From NCBI GenBank assembly GCA_030549335.1, contig JAUKPH010000023.1:4173501-4237500 (forward strand): a DNA stretch of 64,000 nt, in the 5' to 3' direction. This document shows, one piece after another, positions 49,600-61,289 of this stretch. Numbering within the stretch: the stretch's first letter is position 1; the number at the start of each line of letters is the position of its first letter. The stretch comes from Pontederia crassipes (lineage: Eukaryota > Streptophyta > Magnoliopsida > Commelinales > Pontederiaceae). Position numbers and translations under genes: made by a program. The notes beneath the pieces are model-generated. The model saw nothing but the letters and a program-made list of their open reading frames with translations. It was not told the origin of the DNA and did no database searches.

Positions 49600-52310
49600 A
49601 GATCTTTAGAACTTTAACTCTATTTCAAACCGAAGTTGAACCGTTACAATCAAAGATAACGCTCTTGGGGATTAGAGTCTTAGAGTTAGGTTCAAAGCTA
49701 TAAGTTATAGATACTTATGACATCCTTTGGGTGTCCTAAGAGGTGATAGATCTTTAGAACTTTAACTCTATTTCAAACCGAAGTTGAACCGTTACAATCA
49801 AAGATAACGCTCTTGGGGATTAGAGTCTTAGAGTTAGGTTCAAAGCTATAAGTTATAGGTACTTATTACAACCTTTGGGTGTCCTAAGAGGTGATAGAAC
49901 TTCAGAACTTTAACTCTATTTCAAACCGAAGTTGAACCGTTACAATAAAAGATAACGCTCTTGGGGATTAGAGTCTTAGAGTTAGGTTCAAAGTTATAAG
50001 TTATAGATACTTATTACAACCTTTGGGTGTCCTAAGAGGTGATAGATCTTTAGAACTTTAACTCTATTTCAAACCGAAGTTGAACCGTTACAATCAAAGA
50101 CAACGCTCTTGGGGATTAGAGTCTTAGAGTTAGGTTCAAAGCTATAAGTTATACATACTTATGACATCCTTTGGGTGTCCTAAGAGGTGATAGATCTTTA
50201 GAACTTTAACTCTATTTCAAACCGAAGTTGAACCGTTACAATCAAAGATAACGCTCTTGGGGATTAGAGTCTTAGAGTGAGGTTCAAAGCAATAAGTTAT
50301 AGATACTTATTACAACCTTTGGGTGTCCTAAGAGGTGATAGATCTTTAGATCTTTAACTCTATTTCAAACCGAAGTTGAACCGTTACAATCAAAGATAAC
50401 GCTCTTGGGGATTAGAGTCTTAGAGTTAGGTTCAAAGCTATAAGTTATAGATACTTATGACATCCTTTGGGTGTCCTAAGAGGTGATAGATCTTTAGAAC
50501 TTTAACTCTACTTCAAACCGAAGTTGAACCGTTACAATCAAAGATAACGTCCTTGGGGATTAGAGTCTTAGAGTTTGGTTCAAAGCTATAAGTTATAGAT
50601 ACTTATGACATCCTTTGGGTGTCCTAAGAGGTGATAGATCTTTAGAACATTAACTCTATTTCAAACCGAAGTTGAACCGTTACAATCAAAGATAATGCTC
50701 TTGGGGATTAGAGTCTTAGAGTTAGGTTCAAAGCAATAAGTTATAGATACTTATTACAAACTTTGGGTGTCCTAAGAGGTGATAGAGCTTCAGAACTTTA
50801 ACTCTATTTCAAACCGAAGTTGAACCGTTACAATCAAAGATAACGCTCTTGGGGATTAGAGTCTTAGAGTTAGGTTCAAAGCTATAAGTTATACATACTT
50901 ATGACATCCTTTGGGTGTCCTAAGAGGTGATAGATCTTTAGAACTTTAACTCTATTTCAAACCGAAGTTGAACCGTTACAATCAAAGATAACGCTCTTGG
51001 GGATTAGAGTCTTAGAGTGAGGTTCAAAGCAATAAGTTATAGATACTTATTACAACCTTTGGGTGTCCTAAGAGGTGATAGATCTTTAGAACTTTAACTC
51101 TATTTCAAACCAAAGTTGAACCGTTACAATCAAAGATAACGCTCTTGGGGATTAGAGTCTTAGAGTTAGCTTCAAAGCAATAAGTTATAGATACTTATGA
51201 CATCCTTTGGGTGTCCTAAGAGGTGATAGATCTTTAGAACTTTAACTCTACTTCAAACCGAAGTTGAACCGTTACAATCAAAGATAACGTTCTTGGGGAT
51301 TAGAGTCTTAGAGTTAGGTTCAAAGCTATAAGTTATAGATACTTATGACATCCTTTGGGTGTCCTAAGAGGTGATAGAGCTTCATAACTTTAACTCTATT
51401 TCAAACCGAAGTTGAACCGTTACAATCAAAGATAATGCTCTTGGGGATTAGAGTCTTAGAGCTAGGTTCAAAGCAATAAGTTATAGATACTTATTACAAC
51501 CTTTGGGTGTCCTAAGAGGTGATAGATCTTTAGAACTTTAACTCTATTTCAAACCGAAGTTGAACCGTTACAATCAAAGATAACGCTCTTGGGGATTAGA
51601 GTCTTAGAGTTAGGTTCAAATTTATAAGTTATAGATACTTATGACATCCTTTGGGTGTCCTAAGAGGTGATAGATCTTTAGAACTTTAACTCTATTTCAA
51701 ACCGAAGTTGAACCGTTACAATCAAAGATAACGCTCTTGGGGATTAGAGTCTTAGAGTTAGGTTCAAAGCTATAAGTTATAGATACTTATGACATCCTTT
51801 GGGTGTCCTAAGAGGTGATAGATCTTTAGAACTTTAACTCTATTTCAAACCGAAGTTGAACCGTTACGATCAAAGATAACGCTCTTGGGGATTAGAGTCT
51901 TAGAGTTAGGTTCAAAGCTATAAGTTATAGATACTTATTACAAACTTTGGGTGTCCTAAGAGGCGATAGAGCTTCATAACTTTAACTCTATTTCAAACCG
52001 AAGTTGAACCGTTACAATCAAAGATAATGCTCTTGGGGATTAGAGTCTTAGAGTTAGGTTCAAAGCTATAAGTTATAGATACTTATTACAACCTTTGGGT
52101 GTCCTAAGAGGTGATAGATCTTTAGAACTTTAACACTATTTCAAACCGAAGTTGAACCGTTACAATCAAAGATAACGCTCTTGGGGATTAGAGTCTTAGA
52201 GTTAGGTTCAAAGCTATAAGTTATAGGTACTTATTACAACCTTTGGGTGTCCTAAGAGGTGATAGAACTTCAGAACTTTAACTCTATTTCAAACCGCAGT
52301 TGAACCGTTA
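49600..52310 (+). repeat. Long-range duplicated block, copy 1 (partner 61290-64000)
   Basis: Five private variants recur at a constant 11,691-bp offset (79 monomers less the single base deleted near 59729): AATAAAAGATAACG (49944, 61635), AGATCTTTAACTC (about 50348, 62039), CCTTGGGG after ACGT (50551, 62242), TAACACTATT (52131, 63822) and AACCGCAGTTG (about 52292, 63983). A third, less similar copy of part of the block begins near 58084 (offset 8140 bp, 55 monomers). Confidence 0.85.
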
Positions 52311-55300
52311 CAATCAAAGATAACGCTCTTGGGGATTAGAGTCTTAGAGTTAGGTTCAAAGCTATAAGTTATAGATACTTATTACAACCTTTGGGTGTCC
52401 TAAGAGGTGATAGATCTTTATAACTTTAACTCTATTTCAAACCGAAGTTGAACCGTTACAATCAAAGATAACGCTCTTGGGGATTAGAGTCTTAGAGTTA
52501 GGTTCAAAGCTATAAGTTATAGGTACTTATTACAACCTTTGGGTGTCCTAAGAGGTGATAGAACTTCAGAACTTTAACTCTATTTCAAACCGCAGTTGAA
52601 CCGTTACAATCAAAGATAACGCTCTTGGGGATTAGAGTCTTAGAGTTAGGTTCAAAGCTATAAGTTATACATACTTATGACATCCTTTGGGTGTCCTAAG
52701 AGGTGATAGATCTTTAGAACTTTAACTCTATTTCAAACTGAAGTTGAACCGTTACAATCAAAGATAACGCTCTTGGGGATTAGAGTCTTAGAGTTAGGTT
52801 CAAAGCAATAAGTTATAGATACTTATTACAACCTTTGGGTGTCCTAAGAGGTGATAGATCTTTAGAACTTTAACTCTATTTCAAACCGAAGTTGAACCGT
52901 TACAATCAAAGATAACGCTCTTGGGGATTAGAGTCTTAGAGTTAGGTTCAAAGCTATAAGTTATAGGTACTTATTACAACATTTGGGTGTCCTAAGAGGT
53001 GATAGAACTTCAGAACTTTAACTCTATTTCAAACCGAAGTTGAACCGTTACAATCAAAGATAACGCTCTTGGGGATTAGAGTCTTAGAGTTAGGTTCAAA
53101 GCTATAAGTTATAGATACTTATTACAACCTTTGGGTGTCCTAAGAGGTGATAGATCTTCAGAACTTTAACTCTATTTCAAACCGAAGTTGAACCGTTACA
53201 ATCAAAGATAACGCTCTTGGGGATTAGAGTCTTAGAGTTAGGTTCAAAGCTATAAGTTATACATACTTATGACATCCTTTGGGTGTCCTAAGAGGTGATA
53301 GATCTTTAGAACTTTAACTCTATTTCAAACCGAAGTTGAACCGTTACAATCAAAGATAACGCTCTTGGGGATTAGAGTCTTAGAGTGAGGTTCAAAGCAA
53401 TAAGTTATAGATACTTATTACGACCTTTGGGTGTTCTAAGAGGTGATAGATCTTTAGAACTTTAACTCTATTTCAAACCGAAGTTGAACCGTTACAATCA
53501 AAGATAACGCTCTTGGGGATTAGAGTCTTAGAGTTAGGTTCAAAGCTATAAGCTATAGATACTTATGACATCCTTTGGGTGTCCTAAGAGGTGATAGATC
53601 TTTAGAACTTTAACTCTATTTCAAACCGAAGTTGAACCGTTACAATCAAAGATAACGCTCTTGGGGATTAGAGTCTTAGAGTTAGGTTCAAAGCTATAAG
53701 TTATAGATACTTATGACATCCTTTGGGTGTCCTAAGAGGTGATAGATCTTTAGAACTTTAACTCTATTTCAAACCGAAGTTGAACCGTTACAATCAAAGA
53801 TAATGCTCTTGGGGATTAGAGTCTTAGAGTTAGGTTCAAAGCTATAAGTTATAGATACTTATTACAACCTTTGGGTGTCCTAAGAGGCGATAGATCTTTA
53901 GAACTTTAACTCTATTTCAAACCGAAGTTGAACCGTTACAATCAAAGATAATGCTCTTGGGGATTAGAGTCTTAGAGTTAGGTTCAAAGCAATAAGTTAT
54001 AGATACTTATTACAACCTTTGGGTGTCCTAAGAGGTGATAGATCTTTAGAACTTTAACTCTATTTCAAACCGAAGTTGAACCGTTACAATCAAAGATAAC
54101 GCTCTTGGGGATTAGAGTCTTAGAGTTAGGTTCAAAGCTATAAGTTATAGGTACTTATTACAACCTTTGGGTGTCTTAAGAGGTGATAGAACTTCAGAAC
54201 TTTAACTCTATTTCAAACCGAAGTTGAACCGTTACAATCAAAGATAACGCTCTTGGGGATTAGAGTCTTAGATTTAGGTTCAAAGCTATAAGTTATAGAT
54301 ACTTATTACAACCTTTGGGTGTCCTAAGAGGTGATAGATCTTTAGAACTTTAACTCTATTTCAAACCGAAGTTGAACCGTTACAATCAAAGATAACGCTC
54401 TTGGGGATTAGAGTCTTAGAGTTAGGTTCAAAGCTATAAGTTATACAAACTTATGACATCCTTTGGGTGTCCTAAGAGGTGATAGATCTTTAGAACTTTA
54501 ACTCTATTTCAAACCGAAGTTGAACCGTTACAATCAAAGATAACGCTCTTGGGGATTAGAGTCTTAGAGTGAGGTTCAAAGCAATAAGTTATAGATACTT
54601 ATTACAACCTTTGGGTGTCCTAAGAGGTGATAGATCTTTAGAACTTTAACTCTATTTCAAACCAAAGTTGAACCGTTACAATCAAAGATAACGCTCTTGG
54701 GGATTAGAGTCTTAGAGTTAGCTTCAAAGCAATAAGTTATAGATACTTATGACATCCTTTGGGTGTCCTAAGAGGTGATAGATCTTTAGAACTTTAACTC
54801 TACTTCAAACCGAAGTTGAACCGTTACAATCAAAGATAACGTTCTTGGGGATTAGAGTCTTAGAGTTAGGTTCAAAGCTATAAGTTATAGATACTTATGA
54901 CATCCTTTGGGTGTCCTAAGAGGTGAGAGAGCTTCATAACTTTAACTCTATTTCAGACCGAAGTTGAACCGTTACAATCAAAGATAATGCTCTTGGGGAT
55001 TAGAGTCTTAGAGCTAGGTTCAAAGCAATAAGTTATAGATACTTATTACAACCTTTGGGTGTCCTAAGAGGTGATAGATCTTTAGAACTTTAACTCTATT
55101 TCAAACCGAAGTTGAACCGTTACAATCAAAGATAACGCTCTTGGGGATTAGAGTCTTAGAGTTAGGTTCAAATTTATAAGTTATAGATACTTATGACATC
55201 CTTTGGGTGTCCTAAGAGGTGATAGATCTTTAGAACTTTAACTCTATTTCAAACCGAAGTTGAACCGTTACAATCAAAGATAACGCTCTTGGGGATTAGA

Positions 55301-58300
55301 GTCTTAGAGTTAGGTTCAAAGCTATAAGTTATAGATACTTATGACATCCTTTGGGTGTCCTAAGAGGTGATAGATCTTTAGAACTTTAACTCTATTTCAA
55401 ACCGAAGTTGAACCGTTACAATCAAAGATAACGCTCTTGGGGATTAGAGTCTTAGAGTTAGGTTCAAAGCTATAAGTTATAGATACTTATTACAAACTTT
55501 GGGTGTCCTAAGAGGTGATAGAGCTTCAGAACTTTAACTCTATTTCAAACCGAAGTTGAACCGTTACAATCAAAGATAACGCTCTTGGGGATTAGAGTCT
55601 TAGAGTTAGGTTCAAAGCTATAAGTTATAGATACTTATTACAACCTTTGGGTGTCCTAAGAGGTGATAGATCTTCAGAACTTTAACTCTATTTCAAACCG
55701 AAGTTGAACCGTTACAATCAAAGATAACGCTCTTGGGGATTAGAGTCTTAGAGTTAGGTTCAAAGCTATAAGTTATACATACTTATGACATCCTTTGGGT
55801 GTCCTAAGAGGTGATAGATCTTTAGAACTTTAACTCTATTTCAAACCGAAGTTGAACCGTTACAATCAAAGATAACGCTCTTGGGGATTAGAGTCTTAGA
55901 GTGAGGTTCAAAGCAATAAGTTATAGATACTTATTACGACCTTTGGGTGTTCTAAGAGGTGATAGATCTTTAGAACTTTAACTCTATTTCAAACCGAAGT
56001 TGAACCGTTACAATCAAAGATAACGCTCTTGGGGATTAGAGTCTTAGAGTTAGGTTCAAAGCTATAAGTTATAGATACTTATGACATCCTTTGGGTGTCC
56101 TAAGAGGTGATAGATCTTTAGAACTTTAACTCTATTTCAAACCGAAGTTGAACCGTTACAATCAAAGATAACGCTCTTGGGGATTAGAGTCTTAGAGTTA
56201 GGTTCAAAGCTATAAGTTATAGATACTTATGACATCCTTTGGGTGTCCTAAGAGGTGATAGATCTTTAGAACTTTAACTCTATTTCAAACCGAAGTTGAA
56301 CCGTTACAATCAAAGATAATGCTCTTGGGGATTAGAGTCTTAGAGTTAGGTTCAAAGCTATAAGTTATAGATACTTATTACAACCTTTGGGTGTCCTAAG
56401 AGGTGATAGATCTTTAGAACTTTAACTCTATTTCAAACCGAAGTTGAACCGTTACAATCAAAGATAACGCTCTTGGGGATTAGAGTCTTAGAGTTAGGTT
56501 CAAAGCAATAAGTTATAGATACTTATTACAACCTTTGGGTGTCCTAAGAGGTGATAGATCTTTAGAACTTTAACTCTATTTCAAACCGAAGTTGAACCGT
56601 TACAATCAAAGATAACGCTCTTGGGGATTAGAGTCTTAGAGTTAGGTTCAAAGCTATAAGTTATAGGTACTTATTACAACCTTTGGGTGTCCTAAGAGGT
56701 GATAGAACTTCAGAACTTTAACTCTATTTCAAACCGAAGTTGAACCGTTACAATCAAAGATAACGCTCTTGGGGATTAGAGTCTTAGAGTTAGGTTCAAA
56801 GCTATAAGTTATAGATACTTATTACAACCTTTGGGTGTCCTAAGAGGTGATAGATCTTTAGAACTTTAACTCTATTTCAAACCGAAGTTGAACCGTTACA
56901 ATCAAAGATAACGCTCTTGGGGATTAGAGTCTTAGAGTTAGGTTCAAAGCTATAAGTTATACATACTTATGACATCCTTTGGGTGTCCTAAGAGGTGATA
57001 GATCTTTAGAACTTTAACTCTATTTCAAACCGAAGTTGAACCGTTACAATCAAAGATAACGCTCTTGGGGATTAGAGTCTTAGAGTGAGGTTCAAAGCAA
57101 TAAGTTATAGATACTTATTACAACCTTTGGGTGTCCTAAGAGGTGATAGATCTTTAGAACTTTAACTCTATTTCAAACCAAAGTTGAACCGTTACAATCA
57201 AAGATAACGCTCTTGGGGATTAGAGTCTTAGAGTTAGCTTCAAAGCAATAAGTTATAGATACTTATGACATCCTTTGGGGGTCCTAAGAGGTGATAGATC
57301 TTTAGAACTTTAACTCTACTTCAAACCGAAGTTGAACCGTTACAATCGAAGATAACGTTCTTGGGGATTAGAGTCTTAGAGTTAGGTTCAAAGCTATAAG
57401 TTATAGATACTTATGACATCCTTTGGGTGTCCTAAGAGGTGATAGAGCTTCATAACTTTAACTCTATTTCAAACCGAAGTTGAACCGTTACAATCAAAGA
57501 TAATGCTCTTGGGGATTAGAGTCTTAGAGTTAGGTTCAAAGCAATAAGTTATAGATACTTATTACAACCTTTGGGTGTCCTAAGAGGTGATAGATCTTTA
57601 GAACTTTAACTCTATTTCAAACCGAAGTTGAACCGTTACAATCAAAGATAACGCTCTTGGGGATTAGAGTCTTAGAGTTAGGTTCAAAGCTATAAGTTAT
57701 AGATACTTATGACATCCTTTGGGTGTCCTAAGAGGTGATAGATCTTTAGAACTTTAACTCTATTTCAAACCGAAGTTGAACCGTTACAATCAAAGATAAC
57801 GCTCTTGGGGATTAGAGTCTTAGAGTTAGGTTCAAAGCAATAAGTTATAGATACTTATGTCATCCTTTGGGTGTCCTAAGAGGTGATAGAGCTACATAAC
57901 TTTAACTCTATTTCAAACCGAAGTTGAACCGTTACAATCAAAGATAACGCTCTTGGGGATTAGAGTCTTAGAGTTAGGTTCAAAGCTATAAGTTATAGGT
58001 ACTTATTACAACCTTTGGGTGTCCTAAGAGGTGATAGAACTTCAGAACTTTAACTCTATTTCAAACCGAAGTTGAACCGTTACAATAAAAGATAACGCTC
58101 TTGGGGATTAGAGTCTTAGAGTTAGGTTCAAAGTTATAAGTTATAGATACTTATTACAACCTTTGGGTGTCCTAAGAGGTGATAGATCTTTAGAACTTTA
58201 ACTCTATTTCAAACCGAAGTTGAACCGTTACAATCAAAGACAACGCTCTTGGGGATTAGAGTCTTAGAGTTAGGTTCAAAGCTATAAGTTATACATACTT

Positions 58301-61289
58301 ATGACATCCTTTGGGTGTCCTAAGAGGTGATAGATCTTTAGAACTTTAACTCTATTTCAAACCGAAGTTGAACCGTTACAATCAAAGATAACGCTCTTGG
58401 GGATTAGAGTCTTAGAGTGAGGTTCAAAGCAATAAGTTATAGATACTTATTACAACCTTTGGGTGTCCTAAGAGGTGATAGATCTTTAGAACTTTAACTC
58501 TATTTCAAACCGAAGTTGAACCGTTACAATCAAAGATAACGCTCTTGGGGATTAGAGTCTTAGAGTTAGGTTCAAAGCTATAAGTTATAGATACTTATGA
58601 CATCCTTTGGGTGTCCTAAGAGGTGATAGATCTTTAGAACTTTAACTCTACTTCAAACCGAAGTTGAACCGTTACAATCAAAGATAACGTCCTTGGGGAT
58701 TAGAGTCTTAGAGATTGGTTCAAAGCTATAAGTTATAGATACTTATGACATCCTTTGGGTGTCCTAAGAGGTGATAGATCTTTAGAACATTAACTCTATT
58801 TCAAACCGAAGTTGAACCGTTACAATCAAAGATAACGCTCTTGGGGATTAGAGTCTTAGAGTTAGGTTCAAAGCAATAAGTTATAGATACTTATTACAAA
58901 CTTTAGGTGTCCTAAGAGGTGATAGAGCTTCAGAACTTTAACTCTATTTCAAACCGAAGTTGAACCGTTACAATCAAAGATAACGCTCTTGGGGATTAGA
59001 GTCTTAGAGTTAGGTTCAAAGCTATAAGTTATAGATACTTATTACAACCTTTGGGTGTCCTAAGAGGTGATAGATCTTTAGAACTTTAACTCTATTTCAA
59101 ACCGAAGTTGAACCGTTACAAACAAAGATAACGCTCTTGGGGATTAGAGTCTTAGAGTTAGGTTCAAAGCTATAAGTTATAGGTACTTATTACAACCTTT
59201 GGGTGTCCTAAGAGGTGATAGAACTTCAGAACTTTAACTCTATTTCAAACCGAAGTTGAACCGTTACAATCAAAGATAACGCTCTTGGGGATTAGAGTCT
59301 TAGAGTTAGGTTCAAAGCTATAAGTTATAGATACTTATTACAACCTTTGGGTGTCCTAAGAGGTGATAGATCTTTAGAACTTTAACTCTATTTCAAACCG
59401 AAGTTGAACCGTTACAATCAAAGATAATGCTCTTGGGGATTAGAGTCTTAGAGTTAGGTTCAAAGCTATAAGTTATAGATACTTATTACAACCTTTTGGT
59501 GTCCTAAGAGGTGATAGATCTTTAGAACTTTAACTCTATTTCAAACCGAAGTTGAACCGTTACAATCAAAGATAACGCTCTTGGGGATTAGAGTCTTAGA
59601 GTTAGGTTCAAAGCAATAAGTTATAGGTACTTATTACAACCTTTGGGTGTCCTAAGAGGTGATAGATCTTTAGAACTTTAACTCTATTTCAAACCGAAGT
59701 TGAACCGTTACAATCAAAGATAACGCTCTGGGGATTAGAGTCTTAGAGTTAGGTTCAAAGCTATAAGTTATAGATACTTATTACAAACTTTGGGTGTCCT
59801 AAGAGGTGATAGAGCTTCATAACTTTAACTCTATTCCAAACCGAAGTTGAACCGTTACAATCAATGATAATGCTCTTGGGGATTAGAGTTTTAGAGTTAG
59901 GTTCAAAGCTATAAGTTATAGATACTTATTACAACCTTTGGGTGTCCTAAGAGGTGATAGATCTTTAGAACTTTAACTCTATTTCAAACCGAAGTTGAAC
60001 CGTTACAATCAAAGATAACGCTCTTGGGGATTAGAGTCTTAGAGTTAGGTTCAAAGTAATAAGTTATAGATACTTATTACAACCTTTGGGTGTCCTAAGA
60101 GGTGATAGATCTTTAGAACTTTAACTCTATTTCAAACCGAAGTTGAACCGTTACAATCAAAGATAACGCTCTTGGGGATTACAGTCTTAGAGTTAGGTTC
60201 AAAGCTATAAGTTATAGGTACTTATTACAACCTTTGGGTGTCCTAAGAGGTGATAGAACTTCAGAACTTTAACTCTATTTCAAACCGAAGTTGAACCGTT
60301 ACAATCAAAGATAACGCTCTTGGGGATTAGAGTCTTAGAGTTAGGTTCAAAGCTATAAGTTATAGATACTTATTACAACCTTTGGGTGTCCTAAGAGGTG
60401 ATAGATCTTTAGAACTTTAACTCTATTTCAAACCGAAGTTGAACCGTTACAATCAAAGATAACGCTCTTGGGGATTAGAGTCTTAGAGTTAGGTTCAAAG
60501 CTATAAGTTATACATACTTATGACATCCTTTGGGTGTCCTAAGAGGTGATAGATCTTTAGAACTTTAACTCTATTTCAAACCGAAGTTGAACCGTTACAA
60601 TCAAAGATAACGCTCTTGGGGATTAGAGTCTTAGAGTGAGGTTCAAAGCAATAAGTTATAGATACTTATTACAACCTTTGGGTGTCCTAAGAGGTGATAG
60701 ATCTTTAGAACTTTAACTCTATTTCAAACCGATGTTGAACCGTTACAATCAAAGATAACGCTCTTGGGGATTAGAGTCTTAGAGTTAGCTTCAAAGCAAT
60801 AAGTTATAGATACTTATGGCATCCTTTGGGTGTCCTTAGAGGTGATAGATCTTTAGAACTTTAACTCTACTTCAAACCGAAGTTGAACCGTTACAATCAA
60901 AGATAACGTTCTTGGGGATTAGAGTCTTAGAGTTAGGTTCAAAGCTATAAGTTATAGATACTTATGACATCCTTTGGGTGTCCTAAGAGGTGATAGAGCT
61001 TCATAACTTTAACTCTATTTCAAACCGAAGTTGAACCGTTACAATCAAAGATAATGCTCTTGGGGATTAGAGTCTTAGAGTTAGGTTCAAAGCAATAAGT
61101 TATAGATACTTATTACAACCTTTGGGTGTCCTAAGAGGTGATAGATCTTTAGAACTTTAACTCTATTTCAAACCGAAGTTGAACCGTTACAATCAAAGAT
61201 AACGCTCTTGGGGATTAGAGTCTTAGAGTTAGGTTCAAAGCTATAAGTTATAGATACTTATTACAACCTTTGGGTGTCCTAAGAGGTGA